Below, one piece after another: positions 49,701 through 64,000 of a stretch of 64,000 bases of DNA. Origin of the DNA: Chamaelirium japonicum (Eukaryota; Streptophyta; Magnoliopsida; Liliales; Melanthiaceae). The notes beneath the pieces were generated by a model. The model did not search any database, had not been told where the DNA came from, and saw only the letters and a program-made list of their open reading frames with translations. The stretch's first letter is position 1, and each line of letters starts with the position of its first letter. A program made the position numbers and the translations under genes. The stretch spans positions 248,001 to 312,000 of the forward strand of contig CANTAL010000096.1 of NCBI GenBank assembly GCA_947650365.1. Direction: 5' to 3'.

Positions 49701-50580
49701 CTAATTTATTCGTACGATCCATTCTAATTCATTCGTACGATCCATTCTTACTCCTTCGTACGATCCATTCTAATTCCTTCGTACAATCCATTCTAATTCA
49801 TTCGCACGATCCATTCTAATTCTTTCATACAATCCATTCTAATTCTTTCGTGCGAATGAATTAGAATGGATACCTTTGTGCATATGAATTAAAATGGATC
49901 GTACGAATGAATTAGAATGGATACATTCGTGCGAATGAATTAGAATGGATCGTGCGAATGAATTAGAATGAATCGTGCGAATGAATTAGAATGGATCGTG
50001 CGAATCGATTAGAATGGATCGTATGAATGAATTAGAATGGATTGTGCGAATGAATTAGAATGGATCGTATGAATGAATTAGAATAGATTTTGTGAATGAA
50101 TTGGAACTGATCGTACGAATGAATTAGAATGGATCGTACGAATGAATTAGAATGGATACATTTGTGCGAATGAATTAGAATGGATCGTACGAATTAATTA
50201 GAATGGATTCATTCGTGCGAATAAATTAGAATGGATTGTATGAATGAATTAGAATGGATCGTACGAATGAATTAGAATGGATCATACGAATTAATTAGAA
50301 TGGATCATACGAATGAATTAGAATGGATCGTACGAATGAATTAGAATGGATCGTACGAATGAAATAGAATGGATCGTACGAATGAACTAGAATGGATACA
50401 TTCGTGCGAATGAATTAGAATGGATCGTACAAATGAATTAGAATGGATCGTACGATTCATTCTAATTCATTCGTACTATCCATTCTAATACATTCGTACG
50501 ATTCATGCTAATTCATTCGCATGATCCATTAGAATGGATCGTGTGAAAGAATTAGAATGGATTTTATGAATGAATTAGAA
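46768..50580. repeat. 3.8-kb higher-order satellite repeat, copy 2
   Basis: A head-to-tail copy of 42871-46767 with the same four orientation blocks (minus 46773-49850, plus 49852-50452, minus 50455-50528, plus 50529-50584). A third copy begins at 50581 with the same TGAATTCGTA junction, but it departs from the pattern after about 230 bp (near 50810). The shared internal inversions show that the inverted arrangement was amplified as a unit. Confidence 0.88.
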
Positions 50581-53500
50581 TGAATTCGTACGATCCATTC
50601 GAATTCATTCGCACGATCCATTCTAATTCATTCATACAATCCATTCTAATTCATTCATACAATCCATTCTAATTCTTTCACACGATCCATTCTAATTCAT
50701 TCGTAGGATCCATTCTAATTCATTCGTACAATCTATTCTATTTCATTCGTACGATCCATTCTTACTCATTCGTATGATCCATTCTAATTCATTCGGACGA
50801 TCCATTCTAGTTCATTCGTACGATCCATTCTAATTCATTCGTACGATCCATTCTAATTGATTCGTACAATCTATTCTATTTCATTCGTACGATCCATTCT
50901 TACTCATTCGTATGATCCATTCTAATTCATTCGGACGATCCATTCTAATTCATTCGTACGATCCATACTAATTCATTCGCACAATCTATTCTAATTCATT
51001 CGTACGATCTATTCTAATTCATTCGTACGATCGTACGAATGAATTAGAATGGATCGTGCGAATGAATTAGAATGGATCGTACGAATGAATTAGAATGGAT
51101 CGTACGAATGAATTAGAATGGATCGTACGAATGAACTAGAATGGATACATTCGTGCGAATGAATTAGAATGGATCGTACAAATGAATTAGAATGGATCGT
51201 ACGAATGAATTAGAATGGATCTTACGAATGAATTAGAATGGATCGTACGAATGAATTAGAATGGATCGTACGAATGAATTAGAATGCATCGTACGAAAGA
51301 ATTAGAATGGATATATTCGTGCGAATGAATTAGAATGGATCGTACGAATGAATTAGAATGGATCGTACGAGTGAATTAGAACGGATAGTACGAATGAAGT
51401 AGAATGGATCGTATGAATGAATTAGAATGGATACATTCGTGCGAATGAAATAGAATGGATCGTATGAATGAATTAGAATTGATTGTGCGAATGAATTAGA
51501 ATGGATCGTACGAATAAATTAGAATGGATCCTACGAATGAATTAGAATGGATCGTACGAATGAATTAGAATGCATCATATTAATGAATTAGAATGGATAG
51601 TACGAATGAATTAGAATGGATACATTCGTGCGAATAAATTAGAATGGATTGTATGAATGAATTAGAATGGATCGTACGAATGAATTGGAATGGATCGTAC
51701 GAATGAATTAGAATAGATTGCGCGAATGAATTAGAATGGATCATACGAATGAATTAGAATGGATCGTACGAAGGAATTAGAATGGATCGTACGAATGAAT
51801 TAGAATGGATCGTACGAATGAATTAGAATGGATCGTACGAAGGAATTAGAATGGATCGTACGAATGAATTAGAATGGATCGTACGATTGAATTAGAATGG
51901 ATCATACGAATGAGTAAGAATGGATCGTATGAATGAATTAGATTGGATCGTACGATCCATTATAATTCATTTACATGGATCGTGCTAATGAATTAGATAG
52001 GAATATACGAATGAATTAGAATGGATCGTAGAATGGATCGTACGAATGAATTAGAATGAATTAGAATGGATCGTACGAATGAATTAGAATAGATCATAGG
52101 AATGAATTAGAATGGATCGTGCAAATGTATTAGAATAGATATATTCGTGCAAATGAATTAGAATGGATCGTATGAATGTATTAGAATGGATCGTATGAGT
52201 GAATTAGAATGGATCGTACGAATGAATTAGAATGGATTGTATGAGTGAATTCGAATGGATCGTACGAATGAACTAGAATGGATCGTATGAATGAATGGAT
52301 CATACGAATGAATTAGAATGGATCGTACGAATGTATTAGAATGGATAGTGCGAATGAATTAGAATCGATCGTACGAATGAATTAGAATGGATCGTACGAA
52401 TGAATTAGAATGGATCTTACGAATGAGTAAGAATGGATCGTACGAATGAATTAGAATGGATCGTACGAATGAATTAGAATGGATCGTACGAATAAATTAG
52501 AATGGATACATTCGTCCGAATGAATTAGAATGGATCGTACGAATGAATTACAATGGATCATATTAATGAATTAAAATGGATCGTACGAATGAATTAGAAT
52601 GGATACATTCGTACGAATGAATTAGAATGGATCGTGCACGAATGAGTAAGAATAAATTAGAATGGATCATACGAATGAATTAGAATGGATCATACGAATG
52701 AATTAGAATCGATCGTGTGAAAGAATTAGAATGGATTGTATGAATGAATTAGAATGAATTTGTACTATCCATTCGAATTCATTCGCACGATCCATTCTAA
52801 TTCATTCATACGATCCATTCTAATTCATTCATACAATCCAGTCTAATTCTTTCACACGATCCATTCTAATTCATTCATAGGATCCATTCTAATTCATTCG
52901 TACAATCGATTCTATTTCATTCGTACTATCCATCCTTACTCATTCGTATGATCCATTTTAATTCATTCGGACAAATGTATCCATTCTAATTTATTCGTAC
53001 GATCCATCCTAATTCATTCGTACGATCCATTCTAATTCATTCGTCCGATCCATTCTAATTTATTCGCACGAATGTATCCATTCTAATTCATTCGTACGAT
53101 CCATTCTAATTCATTCGCACAATCTATTCTAATTCATTCATACGATCCATTCTAATTCATTCGCACGAATGTATCCATTCTAATTCATTCATACGATCCA
53201 TTCTACTTCATTCGTACTATCCGTTCTAATTCACTCATACGATCCATTCTAATTCATTCATACGATCCATTCTAATTCATTTGCACGAATATATCCATTC
53301 TAATTCATTCGTACGATCCATTCTAATTCCTTCGTACGATCCATTCTAATTCCTTCGTACGATCCATTCTATTTCATTCGTATGATCCATTCTAATTCCT
53401 TCGTACGATCCATTCTAATTCCTTCGTTTCCATTCTAATTCACTCATACGATCCATTCTAATTCATTCGTACGATCCATTCTAATTCATTCATACAATCC

Positions 53501-56500
53501 ATTCTAATTCATTCGCACGAATGTATCCATTCTAGTTTATTCGTACGATCCATTCTAATTCATTCGTACGATCCATTCTAATTCATTCGCACGATCCATT
53601 CTAATTCATTCGTACGATCCATTCTAATTCATTCATACGATCCATTCTAATTTATTTGTACGATCCATTCTAATTCATTCGCACAAATGTATCCATTCTA
53701 ATTCCTTCGTACGATCCATTCTAATTCATTCATACAATCCATTCTAATTCTTCCACACGATCCATTATAATTCATTCGTACGATCCATTCTAATTCATTC
53801 GTGCAATCCATTCTATTTCATTCGTATGATCCATTCTTACTCATTCGTACGATCCATTCTAATTCATTCACACGAATGTATCCATTTGTACGAATGAATT
53901 AGAATAGATTGTACGAATGAATTAGAATAGATCGTACGAATGAATTAGAATGGATCGTACGAAGGAATTAAAATGGATCGTACGAATGAATTAGAATGGA
54001 TCGTACGAATGAATTAGAATAGATCGTACGAATGAATTAGAATGGATCGTACAAAGGAATTAGAATGGATCGTACGAATGAATTAGAATGGATATATTCG
54101 TGCAAATGAATTAGAATGGATCGTATGAATGTGTTAGAATGGATCGTATGAGTGAATTAGAATGGATCGTACGAATGAATTAGAATGGATCGTATGAATG
54201 AATTAGAATGGATACATTCGTGCGAATGAATTAGAATTGATCGTACGAATGAATTAGAATGGATCGTGCGAATGATTTAGAATGGATCGTACGAATGAAT
54301 TAGAATGGATCGTACGAATGAACTAGAATGGATACATTCGTGCGAATGAATTAGAATGGATCGTACGAATGAATTAGAATGGATCGTACGAATGAATTAG
54401 AATGGATCGTACGAATGAATTAGAATGGATCTTACGAATGAATTAGAATTAATCGTACGAATGAATTAGAATAGATCATACGAATGAATTAGAATAGATC
54501 GTACGAATGAATTAGAATGGATCGTACGAAGGAATTAGAATGGATATATTCGTGCAAATGAATTAGAATGGATCGTATGAATCTATTAGAATGGATCGTA
54601 TGAGTGAATTAGAATGGATTGTACGAATGAATTAGAATGGATTGTATGATTGAATTAGAATGGATCGTACGAATGAATTAGAATGGATCGTATGAATGAA
54701 TTAGAATTGATCGTACGAATGAATTAGAATGGATCGTGCGAATGAATTAGAATGGATCGTACGAATGAATTAGAATGGATCGTACGAATGAACTAGAATG
54801 GATACATTCGTGAGAATGAATTAGAATGGAACTTACGAATGAATTAGAATGGATCGTACGAATGGATTAGAATGGATCATACGAATGAATTAGAATGGAT
54901 CGTGCGAATGAATTAGAATGGATCGAACGAATGAATTAGAATGGATATATCGAGCGAATGAATTAGAATAGATCGTAGGAATGAATTAGAATGGATCATA
55001 CGAATGAATTAGAATGGATCGTACGAACGAATTAGAATGGATCGTACGAACGAGTTAGAATGGATCATATGAACGAATTAGAATTGATCGTACAAATGAA
55101 TTAGAATGGATACATTCGAGCGAATGAATTAGAATGGATCGTACGAATGAATTAGAATTGATCATAGGAATGAATTAGAATGGATCGTGCAAATGAATTA
55201 GAATGGATACATTCGTGTAAATGAATTAGAATGGATCGTGCGAATGAATTTGAATGGATCGTACGAATGAATTAGAATGGATATATTTGAACGAATAAAT
55301 TAGAATGGATCATACGAATGAATTAGAATGGATCGTACGAATGAATTAGAATGGATAGTGCGAATGAATTAGAATGGATCGTACGAATGAATTAGAATGG
55401 ATACATTCGTGCGAATGAATTAGAATGGATCATACGAATGAGTAAGAATGGATCGTACGAATGAAATAGAATTGATTATACAAATGAATTAGAATGGATA
55501 CATTCGTGCGAATGAATTAGAATGGATCGTATGTACGAATGAACTAGAATGGATACATTCGTGCGAATGAATTAGAATGGATCATACGAATGAATTAGAA
55601 TGGATTGTGCGAATGAATTAGAATGGATCGTACGAATGAATTAGAATGGATCGTACGAATGAACTAGAATGGATACATTCGTGCGAATGAATTAGAATGG
55701 ATCGTACGAATGAATTAGAATGGATCGTACGAATAAATTAGAATTGATCTTACGAATGAATTAGAATGGATCGTATGAATAAATTAGAATGGATCATATG
55801 AATGGTTTAGAATGGATACATTCGTGCGAATGAATTAGAATGGATCGAACGAATGAATTAGAATGGATCGTACGAATGAATTAGAATGGATCAAATGAAT
55901 GAATTAGAATGGTTACATTCATGCGAATGAATTAGAATGGATCGTACGAATGGATTAGAATGGATACATTCGTGCGAATGAATTAGAATGGATCATACGA
56001 ATGAGTAAGAATGGATCGTACGAATGAAATAGAATGGATTGTATGAATGAATTAGAATGGATCGTGTGAATGAATTTGAATGGATCGTACGAATGAATTA
56101 GAATGGATCGTGCTAATGAATTAGAATTGATCGTACGAATGAAATAGAATGGATTGTACGAATGATTTAGAATGGATCGTACGAATGAATTAGAATGGAT
56201 CGTACGAATGATTTAGAATGGATACATTCGTGCGAATGAATTAGAATAGATCATACGAATGAAAAAGAATGGATAGTACGAATGAAATAGAATGGATTGT
56301 ACGAATGAATTAGAATGGATTCGTACGAATGAATTAGAATGGATACATTTGTGCTAATGAATTAGAATGGATCGTACCAATGAGTAAGAATGGATCGTAC
56401 GAATGAAATAGAAGGGATTGTGCGAATAAATTAGAATGGATCGTACGAATGAATTAGAATGGATCGTGTGAAAGAATTAGAATGGATCGTACGAATGAAT

Positions 56501-57293
56501 TAGAATGGATCTTATTAATGAATTAGAATGGATCGTATGAATGAATTAGAATGGATACATTCGTGCGAATGAATTAGAATGGATCAGACGAATGAATTAG
56601 AATGGATCGTACGAATGAATTAGAATGGATCAAATGAATGAATTAGAATGGTTACATTCATGCGAATGAATTAGAATGGATCATACGAATGGATTAGAAT
56701 AGATCGTACGAATGGATTAGAATGGATACATTCGAGCGAATGAATTAGAATGGATCGTACGAATGAATTAGAATGGATCATACGAATGAATTAGAATGGA
56801 TCATACAAATGAGTAAGAATGGATCGTACGAATCAAATAGAATGGATTGTACGAATGAATTAGAATGGATCGTACGAATGAATTAGAATGGATCGTGTGA
56901 AAGAATTAGAATGGATTGTATGAATGAATTAGAAAGGATCATATGAATGAATTAGAATGGATCGTGCGAATGAATTCGAATGGATCGTACGAATGAATTA
57001 GAATGGATCATATGAATGAATTAGAATGGATACATTCGTGCGAATGAATTAGAATGGATACATTCGTGCGAAAGAATTAGAATAGGTCGTATGAATAAAT
57101 TAGAATGGATCCTATGAATGAATTAGAATGGATCGTGCGAATGAATTAGAATGGATCGTACGAATGAATTAAAATGGATCGTGCTAATGAATTAGAATTG
57201 ATCGAACGAATGAATTAGCATGGATCGTGTTAATGAATTAGAATGGAACGTACGAAATAATTAGAATGGATCGTGTGAAAGAATTAGAATGGA
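50581..57293. repeat. Satellite array, section 7
   Basis: Satellite with approximate blocks minus 50585-51033, plus 51035-51950, a very short minus piece 51953-51972, plus 51973-52755, minus 52758-53887 and a long plus block 53889-57293 (about 3.4 kb, the longest uninterrupted orientation here). Segment 53740-54480 recurs at about 61355-62095 with an offset of 7,617 bp. No gene is visible. Confidence 0.95.
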
Positions 57294-60200
57294 TCCATTC
57301 GAATTCATTCGCACGATCCATTCTAATTCATTCAAACGATCCATTCTAATTCATTCATACAATCCATTCTAATTCTTTCACACGATCCATCTAATTCATT
57401 CGTAGGATCCATTCTAATTCATTCGTACAATCTATTCCATTTCATTCGTACGATCCATTCTTACTCATTCGTATGATCCATTCTAATTCATTCGGAGGAA
57501 TGTATCCATTCTAATTTATTCGTACGATCCATTCTAATTCATTCGTACGATCCATTCTAATTCATTCGCTCGAATGTATCCATTCAAATCCATTCGTACG
57601 ATCCATTCTAATCCATTCGTACGAGCCATTCTAATTCATTCGCATGAATGTAACCATTCTAATTTATTCATTTGATCCATTCTAATTCATTCGTACGATC
57701 CATTCTAATTCATTAGCACGATCCATGCTAATTCATTCATTCGATCAATTCTGATTCATTAGCACGATCCATTCTAATTCATTCGTACGATCCATTCTAA
57801 TTCATTCGCACGATCCATGCTAATTCATTCATAGGATCCATTCTAATTCATTCATACGATCTATTCTAATTCTTTCGCACGAATGTATCCATTCTAATCC
57901 ATTCGCACGAATATATCCATTCTAATTCATTCGTACGATCCATTCAAATTCATTCGCACGATCCATTCTAATTCATTCGTACGATCAATACTAATTCATT
58001 CGCACGAATGTATCCATTCTAATTCATTCGTACGATCCATTCTAATTCACTCATAGGATCCATTCTAATTCATTCATGCAATCCATTCTAATTCATTCGC
58101 ATGAATGTATCCATTCTAATTCATTCGTACGATCAGTTCTAATTCATTCACAAAATCTATTCTAATTTATTCATACGATCCATTCTAATTCATTCACACG
58201 AATGTATCCATTCTAATTCATTCATACGATCCATTCTAATTCATTCATACGATCCATTCTAATTCACTCATACGATCCATTCTAATACATTCATACGATC
58301 CATTCTAATTCATTTGCACGAATATATCCATTCTAATTCATTCGTATGATCCATTCTAATTCCTTCATACGATCCATTCTAATTCATTCGTACGATCTAT
58401 TCTAATTCATTCGTACGATCCATTCTAATTCATTCGTACGATCCATTCTAATTCCTTCGTACGATCCATTCTAATTCATTCGTACGATCCATTCTAATTA
58501 ATTCGTACAATCTATTCTAATTGATTCGTACGAATGGATACATTCGTGTGAATGAATTAGAATGTATCGTACGAATGAAATAGAATGGATTGCACGAATG
58601 AATTAGAATGGATCGTACGAATGAATTAGAATAGATCGTGTGAAAGAATTAGAATGGATTGTATGAATGAATTAGAATGGATCGTACGAATGAATTAGAA
58701 TGGATCGTACGAATGAATTAGAATGGATCGTACGAATGAATTAGAATAGATCGTACGAATGAATTAGAATGGATCGTACGAAGGAATTAGAATGGATATT
58801 ACGAATGAATTAGAATGGACCGTATGAATGAATTAGAATGGATACATTCGTGCGAATGAATTAGAATGGAGCGTATGAATGAATTAGAATGGATCCTATG
58901 AATGAATTAGAATGGATCGTGCGAATGAATTAGAATGGATCGTACGAATGAATTAGAATGGATCATGCTAATGAATTAGAATTGATCGAACGAATGAATT
59001 AGCATGGATCATGCTAATGAATTAGAATGGATCGTACGAATGAATTAGAATGGATCAAATGAATAAATTAGAATGGTTACATTCATGCGAATGAATTAGA
59101 ATGGATCGTACGAATGGATTAGAATGGATCGTACGAATGGATTAGAATGGATACATTCGAGCGAATGAATTAGAATGAATAGTACGAATGAATTAGAATG
59201 GATCGTACGAATAAATTAGAATGGATACATTCGTCCGAATGAATTAGAATGGATCATACGAATGAGTAAGAATGGATCGTACGAATGAAATAGAATAGAT
59301 TGTGCGAATGAATTAGAATGGATCCTACGAATGAATTAGAATGGATCATGTGAAAGAATTAGAATGGATTGGATGAATGAATTAGAATAGATCGTATGAA
59401 TGAATTAGATTGGATCGTGCGAATGAATTCGAATGGATCGTACAAATTCATTCTAATTCATTCATACAATCCATTCTAATTCTTTCACACGATCCATTCT
59501 AATTCATTCGTATGTTCCATTCTAATTCATTAGCACGATCCATGCTAATTCATTCGTTCGATCAATTCTAATTCATTAGAACAATCCATTCTAATTCATT
59601 CGTACGATCCATTTTAATTCATTCGCACGATCCATTCTAATTCATTCATAGGATCCATTGTAATTCATTCATACGATCTATTCTAATTCTTTCGCACGAA
59701 TGTATCCATTCTAATTTATTCGCACGAATGTATCCATTCTAATTCATTCGTACGATCCATTCTAATTCATTCGTACGATCCATTCTAATTCATTCGTAAG
59801 ATCCATTCCAATTCATTCGTACGATCCATTCTAATTCATTCGTACGATCCATTCTAATTCATTCGTACGATCCATTCTAATTCATTTGCACGAATGTATC
59901 CATTCTAATTCATTCATACGATCCATTCTACTTCATTCGTACTATCCGTTCTAATTTACTCATACGATCCATTCTAATTCATTCATACGATCCATTCTAA
60001 TTCATTTGCACGAATATATCCATTCTAATTTATTCGTACGATCCATTCTAATTCCTTCGTACGATCCATTCTAATACATTCGTACGATTCATGCTAATTC
60101 ATTCGCACGATCCATTCTAATTCATTCGTACGATCCATTTTTATTCATTCATACGATCCATTCTAATTCATTCACACAATCCATTCTAATTCATTCGTAC

Positions 60201-63200
60201 AATCCATTCTAATTCATTCGTATGATCCATTCTAACTCATTCGGTGGATCCATTATAATTCATTCGTACGATCCATTCTAATTCATTCCCACGATCCATT
60301 CTAATTTATTCGTACTATCCATTCTAATTCATTCGTACGATCTATTCTAATTCATTCGCACGAATGTAACCATTCTAATTCATTCATACGATTCATTCTA
60401 GTTCATTCGTATGAGCTATTCTAATTCATTCGTACGATCCATTCTAATTCATTCGTATGATCCATTGTAATTCATTTATACAATCCATTTAGATTTATTC
60501 GCACGAATGTATCCATTCAAATTCATTCGTGCGATCCAGTCTAATTCATTCGTACGATCCATTCTAATTCCTTCGTACGAATGAGTAAGAATGGATCGTA
60601 CGAATGAAATAGAATGGATTGCACGAATGAATTAGAATGGATCGTACGAATGAATTAGAATGGATCGTGTGAAAGAATTAGAATGGATCGTACGAATGAA
60701 TTAGAATGGATCGTACGAAGGAATTAGAATGGATCGTACGAATGAATTAGAATGGATCGTACGAATGAATTAGAATAGATCGTACGAATGAATTAGAATA
60801 GATCGTACGAAGGAATTAGAATGGAACGTACGAATGAATTAGAATGGATATATTCGTGCAAATGAATTAGAATGGATCGTATGAATGTATTAGAATGGAT
60901 CGTATGAGTGAATTAGAATGGATCGTACGAATGAATTAGAATGGATCGTATGAATGAATTAGAATGTATACATTCGTGTGAATGAATTAGAATGGATCGT
61001 ATGAATGAATTAGAATAGATTTTGTGAATGAATTAGAACTGATCGTACGAATGAATTTGAATGGATACATTCGTGCGAATGAATTATAATGGATTGTATG
61101 AATGAATTAGAATGTATCATACGAATGAATTAGAATTGATCGAACGAATGAATTAGCATGGATCGTGCTAATGAATTAGAATGGAACGTACGAATGAATT
61201 AGAATGGATCGTGTGAAAGAATTAGAATGGATTGTATGAATGAATTAGAATGAATTTGTACGATCCATTCGAATTCATTCACACGATCCATTCTAATTCA
61301 TTCATACGATCCATTCTAATTCATTCATACAATCCATTCTAATTCTTTCACACGATCCATTATAATTCTTTCACACGATCCAATTTAATTCATTCGTACG
61401 ATCCATTCTAATTCATTCGTGCAATCCATTCTATTTCATTCGTACGATCCATTCTTACTCATTCGTACGATCCATTCTAATTCATTCCCACGAATGTATC
61501 CATTCGTACGAATGAATTAGAATAGATTGTACGAATGAATTAGAATAGATCGTACGAATGAATTAGAATGGATCGTACGAAGGAATTAAAATGGATCGTA
61601 CGAATGAATTAGAATGGATCGTACGAATGAATTAGAATAGATCGTACGAATAAATTAGAATGGATCTACAAAGGAATTAGAATGGATCGTACGAATGAAT
61701 TAGAATGGATATATTCGTGCAAATGAATTAGAATGGATCGTATGAATGTGTTAGAATGGATCGTATGAGTGAATTAGAATGGATCGTACGAATGAATTAG
61801 AATGGATCGTATGAATGAATTAGAATGGATACATTCGTGCGAATGAATTAGAATTGATCGTACGAATGAATTAGAATGGATCGTGCGAATGATTTAGAAT
61901 GGATCGTACGAATGAATTAGAATGGATCGTACGAATGAACTAGAATGGATACATTCGTGCGAATGAATTAGAATGGATCGTACGAATGAATTAGAATGGA
62001 TCGTACGAATGAATTAGAATGGATCTTACGAATGAATTAGAATTAATCGTACGAATGAATTAGAATGGATCGTACGAATGAATTAGAATGGATACATTCG
62101 TGCGAATGAATTAGAATGGATCGGACGAATGAATTAGAATGGATCGTACGAATGAATTAGAATGGATCAAATGAATGAATTAGAATGGTTACATTCATGC
62201 GAATGAATTAGAATGGATTGTACGAATGGATTAGAATGGATTGTACGAATGGATTAGAATGGATACATTCGAGCGAATGAATTAGAATGGATCGTACGAA
62301 TGAATTAGAATGGATCGTACGAATGGATTAGAATGGATCCTACGAATGGATTAGAATGGATACCTTTGTGCATATGAATTAGAATGGATCGTACGAATGA
62401 ATTAGAATGGATCATATAAATGAATTAGAATGGATCGTACGAATGAATTAGAATGGATACATTCGTGCACGATCCATTCTAATTCATTCACACAAATTTA
62501 TCCATTCTAATTCATTCGTACGATCCATTCTAATTCATTAATATGATCCATTCTAATTCATTCGTATGATCCATTCTAATTCATATGCACAAAGGTATCC
62601 ATTCTAATTCATTCGTACGATCCATTCTAATTCAGGATCGTACGAATGAATTAGAATGGATACATTCGTGCGAATGAATTAGAATTGATCGTACGAATGA
62701 ATTAGAATGGATCGTGCGAATGAATTAGAATGGATCGTACGAATGAATTAGAATGGATCGTACGAATGAACTAGAATGGATACATTCATGCGAATGAATT
62801 AGAATGGATCGTAGGAATGAATTAGACTGGATCGTACAAATAAATTAGAATGGATCGTACGAATGAATTAGAATGGATACATTCGTGCGAACGAATTAGA
62901 ATGGATCGGACGAATGAATTAGAATGGATACATTCGTGCGAATGAATTAGAATGGATCGGACGAATGTATTAGAATGGATCGTACGAATGAATTAGAATG
63001 GATCAAATGAATGAATTAGAATGGTTACATTCATGCGAATGAATTAGAATGGATCGTACGAGTGGATTAGAATGGATCGTACGAATGGATTAGAATGGAT
63101 ACATTCGAGCGAATGAATTAGAATGGATCGTACGAATGAATTAGAATGGATCGTACGAATGGATTAGAATGGATCCTACGAATGGATTAGAATGGATACC

Positions 63201-64000
63201 ATTGTGCAAATGAATTAGAATGGATTGTACGAATGAATTAGAATGGATTATATTAATGAATTAGAATGGATCGTACGAATGAATTAGAATCGATACATTC
63301 GTGCGAATGAATTAGAATGGATCGTGCGAATCAATTTGACTGGATCGTGCGAATGAATAAGAATAGATCATACGAATGAATTAGAATGGATCGTACGAAT
63401 TAATTAGAATGGATACATTCGTGCGAATGAATTAGAATGGATTGTATGAATGAATTAGAATAGATCGTACGAATGAATTAGAATGGATCATACGAATTAA
63501 TTAGAATGGATCATACGAATGAATTAGAATGGATCGTACGAATGAATTAGAATGGATCGTACGAATGAATTAGAATGGATGGATACATTCGTGCGAATGA
63601 ATTAGAATGGATTGTGCGAATGAATAAGAACAGATCGTGCGAATGAATTAGAGTGGATCGTACGAATGAATTAGAATGGATCGTGCGAATGAATTAGAAT
63701 GGATCGTACGAATGAATTAGAATGGATACATTTATGCGAATGAATTAGAATGGATCGTACGAATGAATTAGTATGAATCGTATGAATGAATTAGAATGGA
63801 TCGTACCAATGAATTAGAATGGATAGTGCGAATGAATTAGAATGGATCGTACGAATGAATTAGAATGGATCGTACGAATGAACTAAAATGGATACATTCG
63901 TGCGAATGAATTAGAATGGATTGTACGAATGAATTAGAATTGATCGTACGAATGAATTAGAATGGATCTTACGAATGAATTAGAATGGATCGTACGAATG
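57294..64000. repeat. Satellite array, section 8 (to the window end)
   Basis: Satellite with approximate blocks minus 57294-58529, plus 58531-59446, minus 59447-60574, plus 60576-61255, minus 61256-61504, plus 61505-62467, minus 62469-62634 and plus 62635-64000. The array runs off the window at both ends, so its full length is unknown. Segment 60060-60560 is the third copy of a module also at 19015-19520 and 40389-40880. No gene is visible. Confidence 0.95.

Noticed and set aside
1-64000. Telomere or subtelomere repeat
   Set aside because: The monomer does not contain TTTAGGG or TTAGGG runs; no telomeric tract was seen at either edge.

Overview
The window is a block of plant heterochromatin. 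About 50.6 kb is one short-period, AT-rich satellite, and a single 13.36-kb Ty3/gypsy LTR retrotransposon (22285-35644) is inserted in it. The retrotransposon has two RNase H domains, an antisense intron-containing extra gene between pol and the 3' LTR, and tandem repeats next to the 3' LTR. Together these place it in the Tat (Ogre/Retand/Grande-like) lineage, which is known from seed plants. The species cannot be named from the sequence. There are no cellular host genes, tRNA, rRNA or CRISPR loci.

Satellite (1-22284 and 35645-64000). The basic monomer is 23 bp: the core GAATGAATTAGAATGG followed by the linker ATCGTAC. A 28-bp variant has the linker ATACATTCGTGC. The array is not uniformly head-to-tail. 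It changes strand about 54 times, in blocks from tens of bases to about 3.4 kb. Many breakpoints recur with the same bases at distant places: one junction type about 12 times, another 4 times, a third 3 times. So inversion-bearing blocks have themselves been copied. The clearest case is a tandem higher-order repeat of 3.8-3.9 kb at about 42.87-50.58 kb. Other long-range duplications are 12.2-15.35 / 15.8-19.2 kb, 53.7-54.5 / 61.35-62.1 kb, and a module at 19.0, 40.4 and 60.1 kb.

Retrotransposon (element on the minus strand). Reading from high to low coordinates, the order is: 5' LTR (34723-35644), primer-binding site, gag-protease (34567-32285), reverse transcriptase + degenerate RNase H + second RNase H (32053-30005), integrase (30001-28718), a non-coding repeat spacer, a plus-strand gene (25313-28036, three exons, own TATA box and three CACGTG boxes), 119-bp tandem repeats with strong dyads (23526-24878), polypurine tract, and 3' LTR (22285-23119). 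A perfect 5-bp target duplication, AATGT, flanks it. Gag, protease, RT, RNase H and integrase lie in one reading frame interrupted by four stop codons, so this copy looks unable to make the full polyprotein. The LTRs differ at only about six substitutions, all transitions, plus one 86-bp repeat unit and a G-run change, so the insertion looks recent.

How the parts fit. The element inserted into a 28-bp-variant satellite unit and split one minus-oriented block in two. The antisense gene would give an mRNA complementary to the genomic transcript, a possible source of double-stranded RNA. The element's 3' tandem repeats are of the kind proposed to seed new satellites, but they are unrelated to the satellite around them.
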